This document shows positions 24,673-33,933 of a DNA stretch of 64,000 nt, one piece after another (the first letter of the stretch is position 1; every line of letters begins with the position of its first letter). The notes below the pieces were generated by a model. The model searched no databases and was not told the DNA's origin. It saw nothing but the letters and a program-made list of their open reading frames with translations. The position numbers and the translations under genes were made by a program. Location: contig JBBQWZ010000008.1 in assembly GCA_038210135.1 (NCBI GenBank), forward strand, positions 62,001-126,000. Reading direction: 5' to 3'. The stretch comes from JBBQWZ01 sp038210135 (GTDB lineage Bacteria; Acidobacteriota; Terriglobia; Bryobacterales; Bryobacteraceae).

Positions 24673-26172
24673 ATGATCAGCCGCATTGTGTCTACGCTTG
24701 TGCTGCTTGCCGGATTTGTGCTTTGCGCCCAATCTCGCTCCACCTATCGCACGATTAATGGTTGGGACCGCCTTGAAATCGAGACCTCCGGACGCGTGAC
24801 CTTCGCCGTTGACGACAGCGACGTCAGCGGTCTGTCGAGCGACGGCTATTTCAGTTTCGAGCAATCGAGCGGAGCCACGTCACACAAATTTACCGTGGTT
24901 CCGAAGGCGTCGGGCGACCTGGAACGCAACTACTTCGTCAATGGCGTCCGGCAGTCATTCGACGCCGAAGCGAAAGCTTGGCTTGCGCGGGCTCTGCCGG
25001 AGTATATCCGCGAATCCGGGCTTCAGGCCCCCGAGCGGGCCCAGCGAATCTTCAAAAGCAAGGGTTCGTCGGGCGTACTCGCCGAGATCAACAAAATCAA
25101 GAGCGACGGATCACGCTGCACCTATCTGAAAGAGTTGGTGCACATTCCGAACCTTAAGGTAGACGACCTTCGCGAAGCAGCGCGGCTCGCGCGACGCATC
25201 GGCTCGGACGGTGAGAAGACGAATCTACTGATCGCGATGGCTCCGCAATTCAGGCTGGCGGTGCTGCGGGACGATTACTTCGACGCGGTAGATAGCATTC
25301 ATTCCGACGGAGAGCATCGCCGCGCCTTGTCGGTCCTAATTGAGAACTACGGTATCGACCGGGACATTTTGACGCGCGCTTTGCGTTCGGCCAAGAACAT
25401 CCACTCGGATGGTGAAAAGGCACACATTCTGATCGACGTCTCGAATCGCCCGTTGACCGACGAAGCCCGCAGCGCCTACTTTCGCGCGTCCGATTCGATC
25501 AACTCCGATGGCGAGCGCCGGCGGACTCTGAGCGCGGTGATCCGCCGCGATGGACAAACCAAGGAGACCCTCGCACGCGCGCTGCGCTCCGCTGCGTTGA
25601 TCTCATCCGACGGCGAGAAGGCGGGAGTTTTAGTGGAGGCCGTTTCCTATTACAGCGAAGACGCGGCGGTGCGGAAATGTTTCTTCGACGGCGTCGGCAG
25701 CATTCATTCAAGCGGCGAGCAGCGGCGCGTCCTGAATGCATTGCTGCGGCGTCCCAACCTGGCGGCTGCGACCGTGCGCGAAGTTGCTCACTCGGCCGGC
25801 AAGATCTCGTCCGACGGAGAGAAGGGAACGCTGCTGACGGAAATCGCGGGACTAGGACTTAACGATCCGGGGCTTCGCGAGGAGTTTTTCCTCGCAGCGA
25901 AGACGATTTCTTCGTCGGGAGTCCGCACGCAGGTCCTGATGGCGGTGCTCGACAAGGCGAAGGCCGACAAAGCGACCGCAATCCAAGTCGTCGGAGCGGC
26001 GCGGAGCATTCCTTCCGACGGAGAAAAAGCGCGCGTACTCGGTCATGTGGCGGAGAAATACGGCAACGATCGGGAAATCTACGCCGCGATCAAGGACGCG
26101 GCGAGCTCCATCAGCTCCGACGGCGAATACCGCAGAGTGATGTCGCACCTGTCGCGAAACGCTTCGTTCTAG
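24673..26172 (+). CDS. Secreted solenoid protein with eleven ~34-residue SDGE repeats
   Basis: A 499-residue protein with a signal peptide (to about residue 20), an N-terminal beta-rich domain (about 25-110) and then a run of repeats with the core I-x-S-D-G-E-[K/x]-x-x-x-L. The core serines fall at residues 144, 178, 211, 245, 278, 312, 346, 380, 414, 448 and 482, a period of 33-34. From the second copy on, two kinds alternate: SDGEK-type and S[DS]GExRR-type, giving a ~68-residue double unit. Similar repeats occur in the extracellular part of BlaR1-like M56 proteins, but no peptidase domain is present. A helical solenoid for binding a partner is inferred; function is unknown. Confidence 0.7.
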   Translation: MISRIVSTLVLLAGFVLCAQSRSTYRTINGWDRLEIETSGRVTFAVDDSDVSGLSSDGYFSFEQSSGATSHKFTVVPKASGDLERNYFVNGVRQSFDAEAKAWLARALPEYIRESGLQAPERAQRIFKSKGSSGVLAEINKIKSDGSRCTYLKELVHIPNLKVDDLREAARLARRIGSDGEKTNLLIAMAPQFRLAVLRDDYFDAVDSIHSDGEHRRALSVLIENYGIDRDILTRALRSAKNIHSDGEKAHILIDVSNRPLTDEARSAYFRASDSINSDGERRRTLSAVIRRDGQTKETLARALRSAALISSDGEKAGVLVEAVSYYSEDAAVRKCFFDGVGSIHSSGEQRRVLNALLRRPNLAAATVREVAHSAGKISSDGEKGTLLTEIAGLGLNDPGLREEFFLAAKTISSSGVRTQVLMAVLDKAKADKATAIQVVGAARSIPSDGEKARVLGHVAEKYGNDREIYAAIKDAASSISSDGEYRRVMSHLSRNASF

Positions 26173-26195
26173 AGGTTTGGTGTTGCGCGGGACTT

Positions 26196-29100
26196 CTACT
26201 TCAGGTCGATCTTCCTGGTGTTGTCGTCGGGTGTACGATCGACGAGCAGATGAAAGGGATCGATCCCCGCTTTCTCCGGCAGTTCCGCGACCGTGAACGT
26301 CTTGGTGATGTGTCGCGTGTCGACAAGCAATCGCTCTCGATAGAGAGTTTTGCCGAATTTCTTACCCTTCTCGGGCTTGGCGAAGGCACCCACCTCGATC
26401 CAGTCCTTAACGGGAACCTCCACTTCGTTGCCTTGGGCGTCCGCCTTTAGTTTCTGGATGTCGGCCTCGACTGTGACCTCGTACTTGCCATCCGCAAGCT
26501 TTCGAGCCGTCACGTTAGTGGCGCGATTTGAGAACAGCGTGATGTCTTCGAACAGATCCTTGATCAGATACTGATACTCCGGCGGAGTCTGCGCTCTTAG
26601 CCGATCAACCAGTTCGTACGACGTCGGATAGGGCGGCGGAGCGTAGGCGAATTTGTCGATCAATTGGTGGAGTGCCGCATTCACTTTGTCCTCGCCGATC
26701 ATTTCTTTGAGGTAGTACATCACCAGGCTGCCCTTTTGATAGTGGATGTAGCCTTGCGAAGCCTCGACTTTTTCGAGGGGCCGTTCCTTCAATCGCTCCG
26801 CTCCGCGCGATCGCAAATAGCGATCCGCCTCGAATTCGAGAAACTTGCGCATCAAGTCGCGCCCGTATTCTTTCTCCATCACCATCAGCGCCGAGTACTG
26901 CGCCTGCGTTTCAGAGAGAACGGTCGCGCCTTGCATGTTCGCACCAACCACCTGATGCGCCCACCACTGGTGGCCCATCTCGTGGGCAACGATGTAAAAG
27001 ACGTGATCGATATTCTCCGGATCGCGGAGATCGGCAATGAATCCGATGGATTCTGAATACGGCATGGTGCCGGGGAAAGCCTGAGCGAACGTGGCGATGC
27101 GTGGAAATTCTATGATCCGGGCCTGCTTGTGATAGTACGGTCCGAAATTCTTGGTGTAGTAGGTGAGCGAGTTCTTGACGGATTGAATCATGCGCGGGAC
27201 GTTCCAGCGATGCTCCGGATGCAAGTAAATCTCGATGTCGATTCCGTTCCATTTTTCCCGCACCACGTCGTAGCGCGCCGACATAAAGGAGTAGAAATTC
27301 ATCGAATCCTTGTCGAGCTTATAGTGGTAGTAATTGCGTCCGTTCTCGTTCCACTCTTTGAGCAAAGATCCGGGCGCAACGGCCATCTGATCGGCGGACG
27401 TCGAGATGACGGTATCGACGGAAACCCAATCGGAACTGTCGCTCAAGTAGGTATTGCGGCAGTGTTCGACACAATTCCGCTCGAGCGCGGGCATCAGGTC
27501 CTTTTCCTTGAGCCCGTACTTGCGCCGGTCGTTGCGGTCGGTCATTTCCCCGCCTGCCTGGTAGCCGATTTGCGGAGCAATCTGGTTATTGAAAAACGTT
27601 CCGTTCTGGACGAATTGCGTCCGTTCAACAACATTCGAAAAGCCGTGTTGTTCACCCTTAACGGTGAACGCCATGGTCCGCTCTTCATTTGGCTGTAGAG
27701 GCTGCGCGAGCTTGTAGATCCGGTAATAGAGGCGCTTGTCGTCGCTCGCTAGCGTGGCTCCGTCGATGCGGATATCGGTGTCGTGCTGGACGTCTACGGT
27801 GAAGTGGACCTCGGAGATCGGCTGCGTGGATTCGTTGCGAATCTTCTGTTTCGCCCGCATCTCGACACCGCGCTTCTCGGGGAAAATGTCGATCTGGTAT
27901 TCGACGGCTGTGATCCGCGGCTGACTAATATTTTCGTACTTCTTGTAGGTGTTCTCGTAGTCGGCACGGCGCTGCTTCTGTTCTTTGGGGCTGATCAAGG
28001 TGTTAAGGATTTTGGTGTTGTAGAACACCCAAGCGCCGGTCGCCAAGAAAGCGAAGGCGGCGAGGAAGGTTGCCAGTCGCAAACCACCTTGAAACCGTTG
28101 CCCGGCCACGCGAGATCTCCGCGCCCAGGCGGTCTCTTTGCCGCGCCGGTAGAAGGCGATGGAAGCGATTGCGATCAGGCAACAGAACAGAGCCCAATAG
28201 GCGGTAAACCATTCGAAGCCCGGCGAATCGGGCGCGAAGTGGTAGAAGTCGGAGTAGGCAATCGACGGCCGCGACGCGAAGTTCACCATGCGCGTGGACA
28301 CATCGAACGCCGCCCAGCCCAGGGCGTCGAAAAGTAGGAATCCGATGAACGCAAAATAGCCGATGTACTTGTTCGGAGAGATCACGTGAAAAAAGAAGGC
28401 CGCGACCGCGAGGAAGATCATCAGCGTGAAATCGCGATAAAGAATTTCCTCGACATACAGTCCCACTTGAAAACGCGTATAGCCCTTGAACGCCTGCACG
28501 GCGATGCCAACGAAGATCGTCGTCGATAGGATCGCGAAGATGGAGACGAGGAGGGCGGACAATTTCGAGGTGTACAGCAGCCAATCGCGCATCGGAAGCG
28601 AATCCTGGATTTCGTCGGTACGTTCGTCGCGATCGCGCCATACCAACTGGCCCGCGAAGAAGGTGACGATGGCGATCAGGAATATATATAGAGTTCCCTG
28701 AATGATCTGCGCCATTCGGTACGTAACGGGAAAGGTTTTGTTTCCGAACGCCTCGCTGGACGTCAGGATGAGCGAGGCTCCGCAGTTCAACATCGCAGCG
28801 GACAGAATGATGACGAATACCGGCGTCTTGATTAGATTCCGCAATTCGAAGCGGAAGGCGCCGAGGAACTGGGCAAGGGCGACATTGCCCGTCCAGGAAG
28901 CGCGGCGCGAAGGAAGGGCAACGGAGCCGGAGCGCTTCTCCACATCGGCTTCGACCGGCTTAGTCTTTTTCGAGGCTCGCTCGGAGAGGCTGATCCGCCG
29001 CAGGACCAGGCCGAAGATCGCGAACGCCGTGGTCACCCAAATCAGGCGGTTCCAGAGCAGCAAACCCGTCAAGCCGACGGAGCGCGTGTTCCTCTCGAAG

Positions 29101-29774
29101 ACCGTCCAGTACTTGGTGGTCAGATCGAACGCGCGCGATCCAAACGGGTCGATCAACGCGGCCAGCGTCTCATTCTTTAGATCGCTCGCGAAGGAGTCGG
29201 TAACTCCAAACGCCACTAATAATAGGAGCGCCGAAAGGAAGCTAATGGTCGTGGATCGGAATAGCGCGGCGATGCCGAACAGAATCGCGGCAATGAAGAG
29301 CGTATTCGGAATCGCGAAGGTGATGATGCTGTTGAAATGCGCGGCCCAGTCCACGGGGCCAAAGCGATCGGCGTCCGCCCAAGGGGCGAAACGTCCGAGC
29401 AGACTTCCGATCGAAACACCGAGGCTGGGTATGACCGCGACCAAGCTCGCACCCAGAAAACGGCCTAAAAACATCCCGTTTTTCGATATAGGCAAACTGA
29501 AAATCATCTGGTGCGTGTTGTACTGGAAGTCCCGAATCGCGGAATTGTTCACGAAAGCGGTCGTCATCAGCAGGGTGAGAATCGACGCGGCGCCGTAGAA
29601 ATTCTCAATCACCCAAGGGGCATTGCGGTGCGTATTGCCCAGGCCGCCGCCGATGGTGATGTTGTCGGAAGAGACGGCGCCGAAGATCATGGCGCTCATC
29701 ACCAGCAGGAAGATCCACACCATCCAGCCGCGCAGGAAGTAGCGCAATTCAAACGAAAGGAAGCTTAGGAACAT
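26196..29774 (-). CDS. ABC-2 type permease fused to an M1-family metallopeptidase
   Basis: A 1192-residue fusion. The first ~600 residues are multi-spanning membrane segments of two ABC-2-like permease units (FLSFELRYFLRGWMVWIFLL; later FRFELRNLIKTPVFVIILS). The last ~560 residues are a gluzincin domain with HEMGH at 931-935 and the third zinc ligand at E955 (LSETQAQY), as in M1 aminopeptidases, probably facing the periplasm. The ATPase gene lies 10 nt upstream in the same operon. Such fusions recur in Bacteroidetes and acidobacteria without a defined substrate; exporting and trimming peptides is a reasonable guess. Confidence 0.85.
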   Translation of the reverse strand: MFLSFLSFELRYFLRGWMVWIFLLVMSAMIFGAVSSDNITIGGGLGNTHRNAPWVIENFYGAASILTLLMTTAFVNNSAIRDFQYNTHQMIFSLPISKNGMFLGRFLGASLVAVIPSLGVSIGSLLGRFAPWADADRFGPVDWAAHFNSIITFAIPNTLFIAAILFGIAALFRSTTISFLSALLLLVAFGVTDSFASDLKNETLAALIDPFGSRAFDLTTKYWTVFERNTRSVGLTGLLLWNRLIWVTTAFAIFGLVLRRISLSERASKKTKPVEADVEKRSGSVALPSRRASWTGNVALAQFLGAFRFELRNLIKTPVFVIILSAAMLNCGASLILTSSEAFGNKTFPVTYRMAQIIQGTLYIFLIAIVTFFAGQLVWRDRDERTDEIQDSLPMRDWLLYTSKLSALLVSIFAILSTTIFVGIAVQAFKGYTRFQVGLYVEEILYRDFTLMIFLAVAAFFFHVISPNKYIGYFAFIGFLLFDALGWAAFDVSTRMVNFASRPSIAYSDFYHFAPDSPGFEWFTAYWALFCCLIAIASIAFYRRGKETAWARRSRVAGQRFQGGLRLATFLAAFAFLATGAWVFYNTKILNTLISPKEQKQRRADYENTYKKYENISQPRITAVEYQIDIFPEKRGVEMRAKQKIRNESTQPISEVHFTVDVQHDTDIRIDGATLASDDKRLYYRIYKLAQPLQPNEERTMAFTVKGEQHGFSNVVERTQFVQNGTFFNNQIAPQIGYQAGGEMTDRNDRRKYGLKEKDLMPALERNCVEHCRNTYLSDSSDWVSVDTVISTSADQMAVAPGSLLKEWNENGRNYYHYKLDKDSMNFYSFMSARYDVVREKWNGIDIEIYLHPEHRWNVPRMIQSVKNSLTYYTKNFGPYYHKQARIIEFPRIATFAQAFPGTMPYSESIGFIADLRDPENIDHVFYIVAHEMGHQWWAHQVVGANMQGATVLSETQAQYSALMVMEKEYGRDLMRKFLEFEADRYLRSRGAERLKERPLEKVEASQGYIHYQKGSLVMYYLKEMIGEDKVNAALHQLIDKFAYAPPPYPTSYELVDRLRAQTPPEYQYLIKDLFEDITLFSNRATNVTARKLADGKYEVTVEADIQKLKADAQGNEVEVPVKDWIEVGAFAKPEKGKKFGKTLYRERLLVDTRHITKTFTVAELPEKAGIDPFHLLVDRTPDDNTRKIDLK

Positions 29775-29784
29775 GCGGGTGACC

Positions 29785-30678
29785 TCAGTTTCCGGCTTCC
29801 GCGCTCAAACCGGTTCCGGCGATGCGCGCGAAGAAGACGTCTTCGAGATTTGGGTGCGCCGCGATGAATCCGTCCCCGGGGTCCGCGTCCGAATACACGT
29901 GGACAAGCGGGCGGCCGGCGATCAATTTGTGCGAAATCACCCGGTGCCGCTGCTCGATGTCGAGCAATTCCGCCTTTGTGACGGTGCGTTGCCAAATCCG
30001 TCCGGCGAGGGTTTCGATGGCCTGTTCCGGAGCTCCGGAAAACAGAACCTTGCCCTTGTTGATGATCGCCATGCTGGTGCACAAATCCATTACGTCTTCG
30101 ACGATATGGGTCGAGAGGATGACGATGACGTTTTCGCCGATTTCCGAGAGTAGGTTGTAAAAACGATTGCGCTCGCCCGGGTCGAGGCCGGCCGTCGGCT
30201 CATCCACGATCAGCAACTCGGGAGAACCGATCAGCGCTTGAGCGATTCCGAACCGTTGGCGCATTCCGCCGGAGAAACCGGACAGCGCCTTCTTGCGAAC
30301 GTCCCAGAGATTCACGCGCTGTAGCATCGCATCCACCACGTCCTTGCGTTCTCCCGACTTGGTGAAGCCCTTGAGCAACGCGATGTGATCCAGCATCCCG
30401 CGCGCTGAAATCCTCGGATACACTCCGAAATCTTGAGGCAGATAGCCAAGGCGCCGACGCACCTCGTCTTTTTGCGTCAGGACGTTCAAGCTTCCGAGCA
30501 GAACTTCGCCGGAATCCGGTTCCTGGAGCGTCGCGATGGTCCTCATCAACGTGGACTTGCCGGCTCCATTCGGGCCCAGCAGCCCGAACATTCCCCGCGG
30601 GATGTTGAGGTCCACGTCATCGAGCGCACGGACGCCGTTCGGATACGTCTTCGAGAGACCGCGAATTACGAGTTCCAT
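29785..30678 (-). CDS. ABC transporter ATP-binding protein
   Basis: A 297-residue ATPase, the energy subunit for the permease-peptidase fusion encoded 10 nt downstream. Walker A GPNGAGKST (35-43), signature FSGGMRQR, Walker B LLIVDEPTAGLDP and the switch histidine LSTHIVED are all present. The C-terminal ~80 residues are a variable extension found in ABC-2 exporters. A TACAAT box at 30709-30714 on the minus strand is a possible -10. The upstream gap (30679-30903) holds no gene I can support. Confidence 0.9.
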   Translation of the reverse strand: MELVIRGLSKTYPNGVRALDDVDLNIPRGMFGLLGPNGAGKSTLMRTIATLQEPDSGEVLLGSLNVLTQKDEVRRRLGYLPQDFGVYPRISARGMLDHIALLKGFTKSGERKDVVDAMLQRVNLWDVRKKALSGFSGGMRQRFGIAQALIGSPELLIVDEPTAGLDPGERNRFYNLLSEIGENVIVILSTHIVEDVMDLCTSMAIINKGKVLFSGAPEQAIETLAGRIWQRTVTKAELLDIEQRHRVISHKLIAGRPLVHVYSDADPGDGFIAAHPNLEDVFFARIAGTGLSAEAGN

Positions 30679-30903
30679 ATGGGTTTGGCCGGAGTTGAGG
30701 TCCTTCCGATTGTACGATCAGTAAGCCGGTTGTGTTCCTAGAGATGGGGCGGGTGCCCGAAGTACTTCGCATCGAAGGCGGATTGCTGCGAGTCCCGGAA
30801 AAATCGGGGTCGGGAAGCGAGATCGATTGGGAGGAAATCGAAAAGGCGGAGACCAAACAAAACGCTTGGCCGGCGTTCGCGCGACGGCGCCATTCGCTGA
30901 CGG

Positions 30904-31872
30904 CTAATTCTCAGTCGGCGTTTTTTCGATCTTGTCGACGACGATCAACTCTATGGGAGCTTTGCGCGGCTCCAGTTTCAGTCCCAATTGCTGGACAGAT
31001 TGGAAAACAGAGCTTCCGGACGGATCGGAAGCGGCGTCGGCGGGCTTGGCGCCATCGCCTCCCGGTGCGCCCATCGGCATTTGCGCACCCGCGGCGCGGG
31101 CCATGTTCATCATGTCTTCGCGCGTCATCTCGATGGCCACCTGATAATTGCCGGTCAAGCCAGTCATGTCGACCACCGGTTTGCCGACGAAGCGCGTCAG
31201 CATTTCGACGAAGTTAGTCATCGAAGACTTCTCGAACTGCATGCGCATGTGACCGTCCGGCGTCATCTGCATGAGCATCTTTGCGTTCGGTCCCGCGGAA
31301 ACAGCCATACCTTTGCCTTGGATATCGCCGCTCATCCGGACTTGCGCTCCGTTGGTGTTGAGTACGGTCTCACCTTTTGCGGGCGGCGTGTCCGGCGCGA
31401 CCGGGTCGGCATCCGGCGGCGCATCTTTCATTTTGTGACCGCCTTTGGCGACCACAAGCGCAAGAACGGAGTGCTCTTTCGTTTCGCGGTGGATTTTCAT
31501 TTGAAATCGCTCGGCTAACAACGCCTGCAGCATTTCAGGTACATCTTTCTCCGCGGCGCCATCCGGCATTTTAGCCTGGATGTTGAAGCGCTCCTGAACC
31601 AGCCACGACGGACCCGAGAGCTGATACGACTTGATCTTGTAGGCGATGCGAATGAGGTCGGCGAGCGACAGGCTGCCGATCGAAACGACGGCCTTGTCAA
31701 CCTTCATTCCGATGTTGATTTTTCCGGCCGCGATCAACTGCGGGTTCAGCGGTCCAGCGGGCTTCACGGACGCGACTTCGAAGGCCAGGGGCGGAGCCGA
31801 CGGAGCCTGCGCGACGGCCGACGCCGTCAGCAGCACAAAGGCGCTGATGACTGGAACAAGCTTGAACTTCAT
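30904..31872 (-). CDS. TIGR03435 family secreted protein
   Basis: A 322-residue protein of the TIGR03435 family, which is strongly expanded in Solibacter-like acidobacteria and has no known activity. Family hallmarks are FEVASVKPAG right after the signal peptide, LADLIRIAYKIKSYQLSGPSWL, ERFNIQAKMPDG, LLAERFQMKIHRETKE, VDMTGLTGNYQVAIEM and, at the end, QLGLKLEPRKAPIELIVVDKIEK. The start is ATG 31872 (MKFKLVPVISAF). It lies 13 nt after the alpha/beta-hydrolase gene and is probably co-transcribed with it. Confidence 0.9.
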   Translation of the reverse strand: MKFKLVPVISAFVLLTASAVAQAPSAPPLAFEVASVKPAGPLNPQLIAAGKINIGMKVDKAVVSIGSLSLADLIRIAYKIKSYQLSGPSWLVQERFNIQAKMPDGAAEKDVPEMLQALLAERFQMKIHRETKEHSVLALVVAKGGHKMKDAPPDADPVAPDTPPAKGETVLNTNGAQVRMSGDIQGKGMAVSAGPNAKMLMQMTPDGHMRMQFEKSSMTNFVEMLTRFVGKPVVDMTGLTGNYQVAIEMTREDMMNMARAAGAQMPMGAPGGDGAKPADAASDPSGSSVFQSVQQLGLKLEPRKAPIELIVVDKIEKTPTEN

Positions 31873-31885
31873 GGTTTCTCTCAGA

Positions 31886-32734
31886 CTACTTCTTTTTGAG
31901 CGAGGCGAGGAACTCTTCAAGAGATGCGTTGAAGCGTTCCGGACTCTCCATCATTAGAAAATGGCCCGAACCATGCCAAGCTTCATACTTTTGCACGTTC
32001 GGAAAGACTTCGCGAAGACGGGCTTCCCAGCCATTGCGCGTAGCGTTTGCGACCATAATGGCAGCCACGGGTACTTTGAACGTTTCACCGGCGGCTGGAC
32101 CGTCGGCCGCGAACATCCACTCCATAGCCGAAGCGGCCACATGGGCGGGCGTCGCGAGCATCTTCGTGCGGATTTCCTCTTTCATGGCCGGTGAAGTCTT
32201 GGCACTGAACATCACGTTGACCATGGTGCCGCGGAAAGCTTGCGCATTCGGACCTTGAAAGGATTTGAGGAATGGCGCCATCTGTTTCCGTTGGTTCTCC
32301 CGCTCGGCGTCGTCTTTGTAGGATTGAGGAATGGCTCCGTCCACGTTGAAGAGGCCCAGGGTTTTCGCGGGAAACAGCTTCGTAAATGTATAAATCACGG
32401 GCACGCCCATACTGTGTCCGACCAGTACGGCGCGTTCGACGCCGGCATCCCGCATGACGGCGTTGATCGAGTTGGCGAAGCGCTCCATTGTGTAGGGCAC
32501 CTCGGGTTTGTCGCTTTGGCCGTGACCGGGAAGATCGATCAGCAGCGCCCGGTGGTTCTCGTAGACCGGCGCCTGCCCGCGCCAAAATGTGAGATCGCAT
32601 GTCCACCCGTGGACGAAGACCACCGCCTCACTTCCCTTGCCGTAACTTTCGTAGTGGACCTTCGCGCCGTCGTACGTCGTATCGGCAGCGAAAGAGACTG
32701 CGGCGGAAATGAGGACGAGCAACAAGCTGCGCAT
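31886..32734 (-). CDS. Secreted alpha/beta hydrolase
   Basis: A 282-residue exported hydrolase. The frame runs open to 33331 but ATG 32734 gives a signal peptide (MRSLLLVLISAAVSFA) and has TATACT seven nt upstream. The fold is clear: VVFVHGWTCDLTFWRG (oxyanion), LIDLPGHGQSDKP, nucleophile elbow VGHSMG, and a C-terminal histidine in HGSGHFLMMESPE. Substrate unknown; esterase or lipase-type activity is likely. First gene of an operon with the TIGR03435 protein and divergent from the DUF2891 gene. Confidence 0.85.
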   Translation of the reverse strand: MRSLLLVLISAAVSFAADTTYDGAKVHYESYGKGSEAVVFVHGWTCDLTFWRGQAPVYENHRALLIDLPGHGQSDKPEVPYTMERFANSINAVMRDAGVERAVLVGHSMGVPVIYTFTKLFPAKTLGLFNVDGAIPQSYKDDAERENQRKQMAPFLKSFQGPNAQAFRGTMVNVMFSAKTSPAMKEEIRTKMLATPAHVAASAMEWMFAADGPAAGETFKVPVAAIMVANATRNGWEARLREVFPNVQKYEAWHGSGHFLMMESPERFNASLEEFLASLKKK

Positions 32735-32741
32735 ATCTCGG

Positions 32742-32747
32742 AGTATA
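32742..32747 (-). promoter_or_regulatory. -10-like box directly before the hydrolase gene
   Basis: TATACT on the minus strand is followed by seven nt and the ATG at 32734, a leaderless spacing. Confidence 0.35.
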
Positions 32748-32761
32748 TCCGCTGCCGCGGT

Positions 32762-33847
32762 ATGTGGGAGTACGATAGAATCTTGCGAATTCTTACTGTA
32801 CTGGCGTTTTTTTGGGGATTGCTGCCTATGTATGGTGCGACGCTCGATCTGGCCACGGCGGAGCGTTTTGCGAAGCTCGCGCTCGATTGCGTGCAGCGTG
32901 AGTATCCGGTGAAGATCGCGCATTCGCTGAACTCGGCAGCCGATGCCAAAGTCCCGCGCGAATTGAACCCCGCCTTCTACGGCTGTTTCGACTGGCATTC
33001 GTCTGTGCACGGTCATTGGATGTTGGCGCGGCTTGCGCGTACGTTTCCCGGAAGCGCCTTGTCGATTCGAGCCAAAGCCGCACTTGGCAAAAACCTGACG
33101 AAGTCGAATCTCGATACCGAAGCGGCCTATGTGCAAGCGCCGGGACGCGCGGGTTTCGAACGTCCTTATGGCCTGGCGTGGCTTCTCCAACTGACTTCGG
33201 AGCTGCGGAGCTGGAACGACCCGGACGCAAGACAGTGGGCGGAATCGATACGGCCGCTCGAAACAGCCGTCGTGCTGTCGCTGAAAACCTGGATCGCGAA
33301 ACTCACTCATCCTGTGCGCTCCGGCGAACACTCGAATACGGCGTTTTCGCTGGGGCTGATGTTGGATTACGCGGCTGCCGCGGGGGACCAGAGCTTCGGC
33401 GAATTGCTGAAGAAAAGAGCGCGCGATTTTTACTTGGCGGATCGCGGCTGCCCGTTAAATTACGAACCTTCGGGCGAGGATTTTCTTTCACCCTGCCTGG
33501 CGGAAGCAGATGTGATGCGCCGCGTGCTCGCCCGCGACGAATTCTCCCGCTGGTTCGCCGCGTTTCTTCCACAGGTCCCGTCGAATGCCTCGACGGCTTG
33601 GCTGCGACCGGGCGTCGTGAGCGACCCGGCCGACGGAAAGCTCGCCCACCTGGATGGCCTCAACCTCAGCAGGGCATGGATGCTGGAGCGCATCGCCGCT
33701 ACGTTGCCGGCCGGCAATCCGCGGACCGTGGCGTTACGAGCCTCTAGCGCTGAACACGCCAGCGACGGTCTGAAAGCGGTTACCGGGGAACACTACGAGG
33801 GCGGTCACTGGCTCGGAAGTTTCGCAGTGCATCTATTGACGCGATAG
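32762..33847 (+). CDS. DUF2891 family protein
   Basis: A protein of about 361 residues, largely alpha-helical, matching DUF2891: NPAFYGCFDWHSSVHGHWMLA, FERPYGLAWLLQL, HSNTAFSLGLMLDYA, YEPSGEDFLSPCLAEADVM and, at the end, HYEGGHWLGSFAVHLL. The histidine- and aspartate-rich blocks suggest an alpha/alpha-barrel enzyme, but no activity is known. A hydrophobic N-terminus (LRILTVLAFFWGLLPMYGA) suggests export. The start is uncertain: ATG 32762 is annotated, and TTG 32783 would give a neater signal peptide. Confidence 0.8.
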   Translation: MWEYDRILRILTVLAFFWGLLPMYGATLDLATAERFAKLALDCVQREYPVKIAHSLNSAADAKVPRELNPAFYGCFDWHSSVHGHWMLARLARTFPGSALSIRAKAALGKNLTKSNLDTEAAYVQAPGRAGFERPYGLAWLLQLTSELRSWNDPDARQWAESIRPLETAVVLSLKTWIAKLTHPVRSGEHSNTAFSLGLMLDYAAAAGDQSFGELLKKRARDFYLADRGCPLNYEPSGEDFLSPCLAEADVMRRVLARDEFSRWFAAFLPQVPSNASTAWLRPGVVSDPADGKLAHLDGLNLSRAWMLERIAATLPAGNPRTVALRASSAEHASDGLKAVTGEHYEGGHWLGSFAVHLLTR

Positions 33848-33933
33848 CCTGCTTGTGCCTGCTCCGCGGATCGGCATTCCGGTGCTGGTTCGGAGTTACA
33901 ATTGTGTTTTCGCCGATATCGAAGGAGATCCCA

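Noticed and set aside
30732..31217. 161-codon plus-strand frame between the ABC ATPase and TIGR03435 genes
   Set aside because: Its first 55 codons look somewhat protein-like, but the rest runs antisense through the TIGR03435 gene; no family recognised.
32735..33331. N-terminal extension of the secreted hydrolase
   Set aside because: It is antisense to the DUF2891 gene; the signal peptide begins at 32734.
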